Positions 25,840 through 34,570 of a stretch of DNA of 64,000 bases are shown one piece after another; the stretch's first letter is position 1, and the number at the start of each line of letters is the position of its first letter. The notes beneath the pieces were generated by a model, which did no database searches, was not told the origin of the DNA, and worked only from the letters and a program-made list of their open reading frames with translations. Source of the stretch: Clostridiales bacterium (GTDB lineage Bacteria > Bacillota > Clostridia > Lachnospirales > Lachnospiraceae); the NCBI GenBank assembly GCA_022770525.1, contig JALEHN010000067.1:17302-81301 (forward strand), written 5' to 3'. Position numbers and translations under genes: made by a program.

Positions 25840-27480
25840 TTAAATAATTTTTGTTCTTTTAATATTTGCGATAAAATCCTTATTGGTTTTTGTCCTCATA
25901 AACATATCCAGGATATGCTCCAGCGCCTCATCAGACTTCATACCGTTTAAGGCTTTACGCATCATGTACATCGCATCCATTTCTTCCCTGTCAAGCAAAA
26001 GCTCTTCGCGGCGTGTACCGGATCTTGGTATGTCGATGGCAGGAAATATTCTTTTTTCCGAAAGCTTGCGGTCAAGTACAAGTTCCATATTACCTGTACC
26101 TTTAAATTCTTCAAAAACAACATCATCCATCTTGCTGCCTGTTTCCACAAGCGCTGTGGCAAGCACAGTCAGGCTCCCGCCCTCTCTCATATTTCTTGCT
26201 GCACCAAAAAACCGCTTTGGCATATGTAAAGCAGCCGGGTCAAGACCACCGGATAATGTGCGGCCGCTCGGCGGCACTGTCAGGTTGTATGCCCTTGCCA
26301 GACGTGTAATACTGTCTAACAGGATAACGACGTCTTTTTTATGTTCCACAAGACGCTTCGCCCGTTCAAGAACCATTTCCGATACACGTTTATGATGCTC
26401 AGGAAGTTCATCAAATGTTGAATAGATAACCTCAACATTTTCACCTTCAATGTACTCCTTAATATCCGTAACTTCCTCAGGGCGCTCATCGATCAGAAGG
26501 ATGATCATGTTCATCTCCGGATAGTTATAATTAATAGACTTGGCAATCTGTTTTAACAGCGTCGTCTTTCCGGTCTTTGGCGGTGATACGATCATACCGC
26601 GCTGTCCCCTGCCGATTGGCGAAACAAGGTCAACAATACGCATCGGCACTGTCGCCTTCGGATTTTCAAGACGTATCCTGCTGTTTGGGAAAATCGGCGT
26701 CATGTCTTCAAAGTTTTTACGTTTTACAGCCTCTGAAGGCGGAAAACCATTAACTTTTTTAACATACAAAAGTGCACTGAACTTTTCTGTCGGTGTCTTA
26801 ATCTTTATATTTCCTTCAATGATGTCACCTGTTTTTAAATTAAACCGTCTGATCTGTGCCGGTGACACATAAATATCATTATCTCCGGGAAGATAGTTCT
26901 CGCACCGGATAAACCCAAAGCCATCAGACATCACTTCGAGAATACCATCCGCGATCTGTCCGCTGTCCAGTTCCTCCAGATTCGGACGCTTTTCTGATCT
27001 GTCATCTCTTGGTCTTTCTCTTTTATCTGTTCTTTGCCTCTCTGTGTACGCTCTGTCTGTATTCTCTCCATCCAGACCGGCTTTTTCTATATTTAATTTT
27101 TCTGTATTTTCACTGTCAGGACCGGCTTTTTCTCTACTTGCCTTTTCTGTATACTCACTGTCAGAGCCGGCTTTTTCTCTACTTGCTTTTTCTGTACTTT
27201 CACCGTCTGAACCGACTTTTTCTGTACTCGCCTTTTCTGTATACTCACCGGCAGGGCCGGCTTTTTCTGTACTTGCCTTTTCTATATAAGTATCGACCGA
27301 ACCGTTTTTTTCCGTATTGGTGCTGTCGGACCCTGCTTTTTCCGCATTCGCCTTTTCTTCGAGGTCACAAAGAATCTGCACCAACTGTGCCTTTCTCATA
27401 ATTGACGTATTTTTAATGCCCTGTGCTTTTATAATTTCACGCAGCTGTACCAGTGACAGAGTATTATACTTTTCTTCCAT
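25840..27480 (-). CDS. rho: Transcription termination factor Rho with repeat-rich N-terminal insertion
   Basis: Hexameric RNA helicase that ends transcription, 546 residues against about 420-430 usually. A Rho_N helix domain (about 7-40) is followed by a hydrophilic insertion (about 45-165), then the cold-shock RNA-binding domain from about 172 (GILEVMSDGFGFIR) and the ATPase with Walker A PPKTGKTT and the Q-loop region DPAALHMPKRFFGAARN. The insertion is built of tandem 15-residue repeats and then a basic stretch RTDKRERPRDDR. Insertions at this point occur in other Rho proteins and affect RNA binding or assembly. Confidence 0.95.
   Translation of the reverse strand: MEEKYNTLSLVQLREIIKAQGIKNTSIMRKAQLVQILCDLEEKANAEKAGSDSTNTEKNGSVDTYIEKASTEKAGPAGEYTEKASTEKVGSDGESTEKASREKAGSDSEYTEKASREKAGPDSENTEKLNIEKAGLDGENTDRAYTERQRTDKRERPRDDRSEKRPNLEELDSGQIADGILEVMSDGFGFIRCENYLPGDNDIYVSPAQIRRFNLKTGDIIEGNIKIKTPTEKFSALLYVKKVNGFPPSEAVKRKNFEDMTPIFPNSRIRLENPKATVPMRIVDLVSPIGRGQRGMIVSPPKTGKTTLLKQIAKSINYNYPEMNMIILLIDERPEEVTDIKEYIEGENVEVIYSTFDELPEHHKRVSEMVLERAKRLVEHKKDVVILLDSITRLARAYNLTVPPSGRTLSGGLDPAALHMPKRFFGAARNMREGGSLTVLATALVETGSKMDDVVFEEFKGTGNMELVLDRKLSEKRIFPAIDIPRSGTRREELLLDREEMDAMYMMRKALNGMKSDEALEHILDMFMRTKTNKDFIANIKRTKII
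27043..27342 (-). repeat. 45-bp tandem repeats inside rho
   Basis: About five to six copies of a 45-base unit encoding EKASxEKAGxDxExT, imperfect but in frame. Copy boundaries fall every 15 residues from about residue 67 to 141, with degenerate copies at both ends. Such repeats can change number by slippage without shifting the frame. Confidence 0.85.
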
Positions 27481-27631
27481 AAATTCCTCCTGAAATTATC
27501 CGTAATTTGGGAGCAATGACTGCTCTCACGATTTGAAGTAGAATCAGCTTCATACGAAATACATGATAACTGGAAAATAGACCATTGAACATAAGATCAG
27601 CCTGATAAATAAATGGCTTTTACTGGAAACA

Positions 27632-27637
27632 ATTATA
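27632..27637 (-). promoter_or_regulatory. Candidate rho promoter (-10 box)
   Basis: Perfect TATAAT on the minus strand with no good -35 at the usual distance. It would give a leader of about 145 bases before rho, room for the autoregulation known for rho. Confidence 0.4.
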
Positions 27638-27708
27638 CACTAATCTATTAATAAAATAAAGCAAAATTTATCGACAGCTTTCGACAACACGGATTCGCAA
27701 AGTGCCTG

Positions 27709-28917
27709 TCAAAAATAATCTGAAATATACGGTGTCTGCTGTTCAATAGCATCCTCCAGCATGTCGATCACATCGTCACTGGCACCTAGTCTCCCGATTT
27801 TTGCCAGATAGTCCGGCCTCTTATATCCCATCAGCATTGTTGTCATCGTCTGTATACTGATACTGTCGTCACACGGTTCATCAATTTTAACAGCCTCACC
27901 GTGTCCGTCTTTATCTATTTTCAGCAGGAAAGAACCACGGTTACATGCCATCATCGGATCCGTCATCGTAAATTTCCATTCACGATCCACTTCATCAGGT
28001 TTAAACGGATAATCCGCGATAAATGCCGTGAAATCAACAATCCTGGCCATATAATACGGTGAAATGACCTCTTTGATACTTGCATCTTCAAACAGGAATG
28101 CCAGCGGCTCGTCTGTATATGTATTTCCCTCAACCTGTGTGATCATTGAAAAATGTGCTGAAACAAAATTCCATAAGCCGGTGCGTGCTTCTTCATTATT
28201 AAAAATCATATCCTTAATATGAAAAACTTCATTGTAGATCCAATAAATAATATAGCCGTCCGGCTCATCATCTTCATTATAATAGACAGCCGCCATAATA
28301 TCATCAGAATCCCAGAGCCAGTACTCATTCCACGCAAGGTCATCTCTTAAAATGGCTCCGTGGGTACGCATGGCATACCGTTCATAAGTTCTTTTTAATT
28401 CTTCACTTTCTGTCTTAACACGTCTTACATTTCCCGGAACCGGACGGTTTTTCGGCAGCTGATAGTCTTTGATTTCATATGAAATTTTATCCGATACAAT
28501 TTCCCAGCCTTTCCGCCGGTAATAAGGAATAGAATACGGATATAAATAGCAGATATACTGACCTTTACTGCGCATATCAACGAGAGCACGCTCAAGAAGG
28601 GAATGCATCAGTCCCATATTTGAATATTCCGGATAAGTTCCGACACCTGTAAGTCCTCCCAAAGCATAAGTTTTTCCGAAAATTCTTACTTTCATCGGAT
28701 AAACCGCAACCTGTGACACAAGTGTACCGTCGTCAAACCATCCGATCACATCCGCTTTTTCCATCGTCGGAAATTTTGCGCGGATCATCTCCGCCTCCTG
28801 CCATCCTACAGATCTTAATTCCTGGTCAGTCACCTGAAACACATATCGAAGCAGCGCATTGTACTGCGCCATATATTCACTGCCTACTGCCTTCATGATT
28901 AAGTTATTTTTGCTCAT
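27709..28917 (-). CDS. GNAT acetyltransferase, Eis-like
   Basis: A 402-residue protein of the 'enhanced intracellular survival' type: two fused GNAT folds and a C-terminal sterol-carrier-like domain. The acetyl-CoA loop region GLTGVGTYPEYSNMGLMHSLL is near residue 85-105, followed by YPYSIPYYRRKGWEI. Eis-type enzymes acetylate aminoglycosides or protein lysines; the substrate here is unknown. AAAGGA lies before the ATG. Confidence 0.82.
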   Translation of the reverse strand: MSKNNLIMKAVGSEYMAQYNALLRYVFQVTDQELRSVGWQEAEMIRAKFPTMEKADVIGWFDDGTLVSQVAVYPMKVRIFGKTYALGGLTGVGTYPEYSNMGLMHSLLERALVDMRSKGQYICYLYPYSIPYYRRKGWEIVSDKISYEIKDYQLPKNRPVPGNVRRVKTESEELKRTYERYAMRTHGAILRDDLAWNEYWLWDSDDIMAAVYYNEDDEPDGYIIYWIYNEVFHIKDMIFNNEEARTGLWNFVSAHFSMITQVEGNTYTDEPLAFLFEDASIKEVISPYYMARIVDFTAFIADYPFKPDEVDREWKFTMTDPMMACNRGSFLLKIDKDGHGEAVKIDEPCDDSISIQTMTTMLMGYKRPDYLAKIGRLGASDDVIDMLEDAIEQQTPYISDYF

Positions 28918-28994
28918 TGAAACACGCTTCCTTTTAAAATCTGTTTTTATTAAAATCTGTTTTTAACTTTATTTATTTTACTTCTTTGTTTCGG

Positions 28995-29909
28995 TCACTT
29001 TCTGTTTATGACATAAATACCCGCAGATACACACAGAAGTGAAAGCATACTGACGGTATTAAATACATTTTCTCCGAGGATAATTCCTGAAAGCAGCGTG
29101 CCGAATACCGGAATCAGTGCTGAAAACATGGAAATTTTTCCGACAGAATTATTTTTTAAAAGCTGCAGCCACAATGTAAAAGCCGCTGCCGATAAAAATG
29201 ACATATAGATCATCAGGGCTATGCCTTTGCCCGTAATGACATTTAAATGTCCGCCGGTGCAGACCCCCGACAGAATCAGCAGTGCACCGCCAAATGTCAG
29301 CTGACTGCCTGTAAGCCACATGGCATCAAGACCGCCGGATACTTTTTTGCTGATAATATTGCCCAGGGCAAAAGATACAGCAGCCAAAAGCATCAGTCCG
29401 TCACCCGTCAGAGAAAATACCGGACCCATATCACCGTTAATGTTGATCAAAATAACCCCTGTGATACCAAGGAGACACCCTATGACTTTTCGCCTGTCAA
29501 GTCTGTCATTTTCGCAAAGAAAATGTGCCAGCACAACTGTGATAAATGTACCCATGGCATTGACAACCGACCCTTTTGCTCCGGTCATATTTGACAGGGC
29601 GATATAGAAAAATACATATTGCAGAAAAGTCTGTACAATCCCAAGAAGACCGACAGCTTTAAAAAATCCGCGCCCCGGCCGCGTCAAACGCCGGTGCACA
29701 AAAAATGCCAGAATCAGATCCATCACTCCGGCACCAAAGAAACGGATACCTGCAAATAACAGCTTGCTGCTGATATCCGTTCCCTCAATGGCAAACCACT
29801 GATAGCCTGTTTTGACTGCAGGGAAAGCACTTCCCCACAGCAAAACGCACAACAGAGCTATCATCGTCACTGTTACTTTATTTTTAAACAAATCCACTGA
29901 TTTCTTCAT
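28995..29909 (-). CDS. EamA/DMT family transporter
   Basis: Ten-helix exporter of 304 residues with two EamA repeats (IALLCVLLWGSAFPAVKTGYQ and LMLLAAVSFALGNIISKKV). An in-frame GTG at 29918 is an alternative start. It begins about 20 bases after the lipid-kinase stop, so both may share a transcript. Not closely similar by eye to the EamA protein at 9239-10144. Substrate unknown. Confidence 0.82.
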   Translation of the reverse strand: MKKSVDLFKNKVTVTMIALLCVLLWGSAFPAVKTGYQWFAIEGTDISSKLLFAGIRFFGAGVMDLILAFFVHRRLTRPGRGFFKAVGLLGIVQTFLQYVFFYIALSNMTGAKGSVVNAMGTFITVVLAHFLCENDRLDRRKVIGCLLGITGVILININGDMGPVFSLTGDGLMLLAAVSFALGNIISKKVSGGLDAMWLTGSQLTFGGALLILSGVCTGGHLNVITGKGIALMIYMSFLSAAAFTLWLQLLKNNSVGKISMFSALIPVFGTLLSGIILGENVFNTVSMLSLLCVSAGIYVINRK

Positions 29910-29929
29910 TTTTTTCACCGGGAATTCAT

Positions 29930-30946
29930 TTATTCAAACTTCTCGTCATCTGCCGCAGCACTCTCACTGATGGCCACTTCAACCTTTTCTTCGATTTTAA
30001 CAACAGATGCGGCTTTTAACTTTTCTTCTTTATCTTCCAGTTCGTTCTCCACAGCTTCCTTCGGTCTTACAATCCGAATAGCCTGCCTGAGATTTACAAT
30101 ATCTGCGGTCTGCCATGAACCGCCGTCCTCACCGTCCAGCGTCCAGGCAATCTCTTCGTCAGATGAAATTGTAATTCTGTCCGTTTTAATTAAATACATA
30201 TAACGCTCATCGATGTTCTGAATTAATAAATTGGCACCGATGACCTGAAGCTCCATAAGATTTTTCGGCATCTTAATGAGCAGAACTTCGAGAAGACCGT
30301 CATTAAGCTCCATAATTTTACCGCTGACGCTTTTAAATCCGCCTACAGATATGGAGTTGGTTACCATGCCGTAAATAAACTCATCATCAAGGCACTTATC
30401 GTCACCGTATTCGCAATGTACATGATACCCCTTAAGGCTTCCAAGGCTTTTTATGCCTTCAATAACATAAGCTGCATGACCGAGAATATTTTTCGCTTCC
30501 TGCGATGTCGTATAAGATACCTGCGTAAACGCGCCGAAAGCTGCCACATAAATAAACGGCGTACCATTAAACTTTCCCAGATCACAGGCAAACGGAACAC
30601 CATCGATTGCCGTTTTTGCAGCCTGCATCGGTGATGGATCAATACCGAGACTTCTTGCAAAATCATTGGTCGTACCTGCCGGAATGTAACCAAGCGCCGG
30701 CGCATCCTCAAGTTCCAGAAGTCCGGCACCGACCTCATCAAGGGTGCCGTCACCGCCGCTGCACACAATCATATCATAAGAACTTCCCCGTTCCCTGACG
30801 ACATTATAAGCATCTTTCTGACACTGTGTCGTGTGTACTGTCACTTCATAACCATTTGAAACATATAAATCTATAATATCACATAAGTAAGGCTTGATCT
30901 GGTTTTTACCGGATTTCGGATTTACAATAAATAACATACGCTTCAT
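29930..30946 (-). CDS. YegS/DAGK-family lipid kinase with acidic C-terminal tail
   Basis: Diacylglycerol-kinase-like catalytic domain, 338 residues. Seen are FIVNPKSGKN at the N-terminus, the nucleotide site CSGGDGTLDEV, and YIPAGTTNDFARSLGI. A substrate such as diacylglycerol is expected. The last 40 residues are an unusual Glu/Lys-rich tail not needed for the fold. GAGGTGG precedes the ATG. Confidence 0.87.
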   Translation of the reverse strand: MKRMLFIVNPKSGKNQIKPYLCDIIDLYVSNGYEVTVHTTQCQKDAYNVVRERGSSYDMIVCSGGDGTLDEVGAGLLELEDAPALGYIPAGTTNDFARSLGIDPSPMQAAKTAIDGVPFACDLGKFNGTPFIYVAAFGAFTQVSYTTSQEAKNILGHAAYVIEGIKSLGSLKGYHVHCEYGDDKCLDDEFIYGMVTNSISVGGFKSVSGKIMELNDGLLEVLLIKMPKNLMELQVIGANLLIQNIDERYMYLIKTDRITISSDEEIAWTLDGEDGGSWQTADIVNLRQAIRIVRPKEAVENELEDKEEKLKAASVVKIEEKVEVAISESAAADDEKFE

Positions 30947-31012
30947 TTATATAACCACCTCATCATTATTATGTCATATATTTCATGCCATTTTCATCAG
31001 TCAATGACATTT

Positions 31013-31699
31013 TCAGATGCATCTTGTCCGGTCATCAAAATCATCCATGCTGACTGTCTCCCCCGGCGCTTTGACAACAACTTCTTCATCCCATTCACCA
31101 AGGAGAATTTTTTCAATCACACGCAGTGTTCCCCGAACACACTGACATGTCAGCCCATAAGATTCTGCTTTTTCACGGATGCTTTCCGCACAGGCCGGGG
31201 CATCATAAGTACCGTCATCGATCACATCGATGCCGCTGTAATTGCCGATCATCATCTTTGCAATCATTTGCCCTTTTCTTTTTCCATAAGTTTCTATATA
31301 ACCGTCAAACTCTTTTAAAAGAAATTTTTCAGAAGTCACCCATTCATCAGTCACATACAGATGTCCCGCTTCAGTTTGAATCAGTTCGCCCTTATTTAAG
31401 CACATCAGCATCCGGACACAATCATCAAACTTCGGAATAACCAGTGTACTGCCGTCTGCCGATAATCCTGTCACCGCATACCCGCACATGCCATACAGCA
31501 AAATAATATACGGCATACGGTTATACTCGCAGATACGCTTTGCAAGTTCCTCTTTCAGCTTTTCGGGATATTCATGAAGTCCCTTTTCAAGCCATACAAT
31601 GGGGTATTTAAGATCGTGATCCGCAAACACCCTGTTTATCTCGTTTTTCATCATACTGCAGGCAATCACAACAGTATTTTCACTATTCAGTAACGGCAT
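31013..31699 (-). CDS. DUF1638 protein, methyltransferase-associated
   Basis: 228 residues matching DUF1638: VVIACSMMKNEI at the start, VWLEKGLHEYPEKLKEEL, ILLYGMCGYAVTGL, and LVIPKFDDCVRML. The Cys and Asp-Cys positions look like a metal site. DUF1638 proteins are often encoded beside corrinoid methyltransferase genes in acetogens and methanogens, from memory of such clusters. It starts 6 bases after the CobW stop and ends the operon. Function unknown; a role in corrinoid or methyl-substrate handling is inference. Confidence 0.78.
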   Translation of the reverse strand: MPLLNSENTVVIACSMMKNEINRVFADHDLKYPIVWLEKGLHEYPEKLKEELAKRICEYNRMPYIILLYGMCGYAVTGLSADGSTLVIPKFDDCVRMLMCLNKGELIQTEAGHLYVTDEWVTSEKFLLKEFDGYIETYGKRKGQMIAKMMIGNYSGIDVIDDGTYDAPACAESIREKAESYGLTCQCVRGTLRVIEKILLGEWDEEVVVKAPGETVSMDDFDDRTRCI

Positions 31700-31705
31700 G
31701 AAGCA

Positions 31706-32635
31706 CTACTCCTCTATCTCAATTTCAGTACCTGTAAGCTGCAGCCACAGCTGTCTGATATCATCATCAAAATCTTCAGATGTACGTCCGATCATCACCA
31801 GCGTTGTCCCTGATATATTTGCAGGGACAGCCTTTGTCATCTGCACATAATCGCCGACTGCATTGATCTGATAATAACCTTCTTCGGTCAGCACAAAACC
31901 TTTCAGCCGGATCAGCCTGCTCTTGATCTTCTGTACAAACGCATCAGCATCATCACGTTTTACCGGCCGGTCACATGTCACTGTATACGTCGTCGGACGA
32001 TTCCACGGATGATTGGTCGTTTCTTTGCAAAAATCAGAAACTGTCAGCTTTTCCTCAATCACTTCAGGCGGCACATATGCCTGTACGGTATCGATTATCA
32101 CCGCTTCCGGATTGATTTCTGATACAGCTTTATGAACACTGCCAATCTGTTCTTCAGATGCAAGATCAGTCTTATTCACAAGCACCATATGACTTGCCAC
32201 AACCTGATTGGTCACAGGTGCAAACATATCCGCATCTTCAAGAAAATTCAATGCGTCAACAATGCATACCGCCCCTTTATAAATCAAAGGCCGCTCAACA
32301 AAAGGCACGATGCCTTCCAGCAATGTATGCATGCTGGAAGGATCTGCCATTCCTGAATTTTCAATAAACAAAATATCAATATCCGTTTTTGAAAAACCGA
32401 TCAGTGTTTTCACAAAACCGCCTTTAAGGCAGGCACAAAAAATTGAGCCGTTATTAATTTCTATCAATTTAATGCCGTCCCGTTCCAGAACATCGCCGTC
32501 AATGCTGACACTTCCAAATTCATTGACGATGACACCGACCTTCCGGTCCGTGTACCGTGTCAGCATATGGGTTAAAAAAGTCGTTTTGCCGGCACCCAGA
32601 AAACCGGAAATTAAATACAATCCAATTGGTCTCAT
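31706..32635 (-). CDS. CobW/COG0523-family GTPase with altered cysteine motif
   Basis: G3E-type P-loop GTPase and metallochaperone candidate, 309 residues. Walker A is SGFLGAGKTT (10-19), VNEFG follows at 38-42, and NKTDLAS is the guanine-binding motif. The metal-binding CxCC typical of the family is here FCACLKG (Cys67 and Cys69), so the last cysteine is missing. The C-terminal CobW domain is present. Family members deliver zinc, cobalt or other metals. The setting among B12-linked genes makes a cobalt or corrinoid role attractive, but this is inference. Confidence 0.85.
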   Translation of the reverse strand: MRPIGLYLISGFLGAGKTTFLTHMLTRYTDRKVGVIVNEFGSVSIDGDVLERDGIKLIEINNGSIFCACLKGGFVKTLIGFSKTDIDILFIENSGMADPSSMHTLLEGIVPFVERPLIYKGAVCIVDALNFLEDADMFAPVTNQVVASHMVLVNKTDLASEEQIGSVHKAVSEINPEAVIIDTVQAYVPPEVIEEKLTVSDFCKETTNHPWNRPTTYTVTCDRPVKRDDADAFVQKIKSRLIRLKGFVLTEEGYYQINAVGDYVQMTKAVPANISGTTLVMIGRTSEDFDDDIRQLWLQLTGTEIEIEE

Positions 32636-32705
32636 AAACGCCTCATTACTCTGTCAAAATACAATGGTGTTTATCAAAAAGTAATCGTTTTAGCACAACA
32701 CCCGG

Positions 32706-34076
32706 TTACTCTGTCGGAAGATCCTCATAAACCTTTGCGACCTGCTTCTTTGCTTCTTCTTTGATCTTAACCTCATCAATGCCGTGAAGTTTACCATTTT
32801 CCCAGATCACCTTACCGTTAACCATTGTCAGGTCAACCGGACGGCCATAGCCGATTGTTCCAAGAAAGGCTGCAGGATCCAGAAGTCCGCCGACATAATC
32901 CAGCTGATCGATATCAATCATAAACAGGTCCGCAGCTTTACCAACCTCAAGACAGCCGATATCTGTACGGCCAAGCAGTGAAGCGCTGCCTTTTGTAGCC
33001 ATCTTCAAACAGTCATAGCCTGAAGGCGCTTTTCGGCTTGAATTCAGACGATGAAGCAGGAATGCCACTCTGATATCAGCCAGCAGATTGGAATCATCAT
33101 TACTGCCGTTGCCATCCACAGCAAGTCCTACAGGAACACCAAGTTCAAGCATTAAAGGTACTTTGCAGATACCGGAAGACAGCTTCATATTTGAAACCGG
33201 ACAGTGGGCAACACCTGTTTTTGTCTTTGCAAGACGCGCAACTTCTTCATCTGTGAAATGAATACCGTGGGCATACCATACATCGTCACCCATCCAACCG
33301 CATTCTTCAGCCCAGTCAAGAGGCCTTGCGCCATAAACTTCCAGACAATAGTTTTCCTCATCAATTGTCTCACAAAGATGTGTATGCAGACGAACATGCT
33401 TTGCTCTTGCCAGTTTTGCCGATTCAACCATAACTTCTGTATCCACAGAGAATGGTGAACAAGGCGCAACAACGACCTGACGCATGGAAAACTCTTTTGG
33501 ATCATGATACTTTTCAATCAGTCTGTCACAATCGGCAATCGTCTCGGCGCATGTCTCGATCAGCTCTTCCGGCGGAAGACCGCCATTGCTCTTGCCTCTT
33601 GTGAAACAGCTTCGGCCTGCATGGAATCTGACACCCAGCTCCTGTGCCGCATCAAACTCTCTGTCGATAATTTCCTTTGCGGAACTTCTCGGGAAAGCAA
33701 AATGATGATCAAACATTGTGGTGCCGCCGAACTTTACAAACTCGCCCATTGCCACAAGTGAGCTGTAATAAATATAGTCCGGGTTGACCTTCTGCCATAC
33801 TTTATACAGGTAGAGCAGCCAGTCAAACAACTCATAATTCTGAATCAGCGGAATATTTCTGCTGAATGCCTGCAGTAAATGATGATGGGTATTTACAAGA
33901 CCCGGATAAACGAACTTACCTTTGGCGTCAATTACCTTTGCATCATCACAGATAATATCTTTATCAATTTTTACGATCTTTTCGTTTTCAATGAGCATGT
34001 CATAGCCTTTAAGGACTCTGTCCGCGCTGTCACAGGTGACAATCGCATCTGCGTTTTTAATCAAAATTTTACTCAT
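32706..34076 (-). CDS. Amidohydrolase, 8-oxoguanine deaminase/AtzB-like
   Basis: Metal-dependent deaminase of the amidohydrolase superfamily, 456 residues. Ligands are in NTHHHLLQAF (about 61-70), HTHLCE, WYAHGIHF and AVDGNGSNDD. The stretches MGEFVKFGGTTMFDHHF and LFDWLLYLYKVWQKVNPDYIY resemble 8-oxoguanine deaminase and hydroxyatrazine hydrolase relatives, so a purine-type ring is the likely substrate. It overlaps the upstream iron-sulfur subunit gene by 4 bases. Confidence 0.85.
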   Translation of the reverse strand: MSKILIKNADAIVTCDSADRVLKGYDMLIENEKIVKIDKDIICDDAKVIDAKGKFVYPGLVNTHHHLLQAFSRNIPLIQNYELFDWLLYLYKVWQKVNPDYIYYSSLVAMGEFVKFGGTTMFDHHFAFPRSSAKEIIDREFDAAQELGVRFHAGRSCFTRGKSNGGLPPEELIETCAETIADCDRLIEKYHDPKEFSMRQVVVAPCSPFSVDTEVMVESAKLARAKHVRLHTHLCETIDEENYCLEVYGARPLDWAEECGWMGDDVWYAHGIHFTDEEVARLAKTKTGVAHCPVSNMKLSSGICKVPLMLELGVPVGLAVDGNGSNDDSNLLADIRVAFLLHRLNSSRKAPSGYDCLKMATKGSASLLGRTDIGCLEVGKAADLFMIDIDQLDYVGGLLDPAAFLGTIGYGRPVDLTMVNGKVIWENGKLHGIDEVKIKEEAKKQVAKVYEDLPTE

Positions 34077-34570
34077 AGAGATTTCTCCTTTACTTCGTCT
34101 ATAGCTTTCGCCATGATCTCACCGGCCTTTTGTACCGCATCGGCAATCTGAATATAAGCGGCGCACCGGCACATATTGCCTGCCATACCCTTTTTAATTT
34201 CCTCCGTTGTCGGATGAAGATTGCGTTTCAGCAAAGAATAAGCAGTCAGTACCATACCCGGTGTACAAAAGCCGCACTGAATCGCACCATTGTCAATAAA
34301 TGACTGCTGAATGGCCGCCAGTTCTCCGTCGGTCTCAACACCTTCAATCGTCATCACGCGGTGGCCGTTGGCCCATGCCGACAGATAAATACATGAATCC
34401 ACAGGTATATCATCGATCAGCACCGTACAAGCGCCACATTCCCCGACTTCACAGCCCCGTTTTGTACCTGTGAGACCAAGCCGTTCCCTGACTGTGTCCA
34501 GAAGAATTTCCCCGTCGTCCACAGTGACCTTTACTGTTTTCCCATTTAAAATCATATGTACATCGATCAT
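34073..34570 (-). CDS. Xanthine-dehydrogenase-type [2Fe-2S] subunit
   Basis: Small subunit of a molybdenum hydroxylase, 165 residues, carrying two [2Fe-2S] clusters. The plant-type cluster cysteines are in CEVGECGACTVLID and SC, and the helical-domain cluster is in CGFCTPGM and NMCRCAAY. It overlaps the FAD subunit gene and the amidohydrolase gene by 4 bases each. The large molybdopterin subunit is not next to it in this window. Confidence 0.93.
   Translation of the reverse strand: MIDVHMILNGKTVKVTVDDGEILLDTVRERLGLTGTKRGCEVGECGACTVLIDDIPVDSCIYLSAWANGHRVMTIEGVETDGELAAIQQSFIDNGAIQCGFCTPGMVLTAYSLLKRNLHPTTEEIKKGMAGNMCRCAAYIQIADAVQKAGEIMAKAIDEVKEKSL

Noticed and set aside
27043..27342. Possible CRISPR-like array
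   Set aside because: The repeats are contiguous 45-bp coding units with no spacers and no cas genes nearby.
27009..27401. Plus-strand frame of repeated FLYLLF-type residues
   Set aside because: It is the opposite strand of the Rho repeats; the minus-strand reading is the conserved gene.
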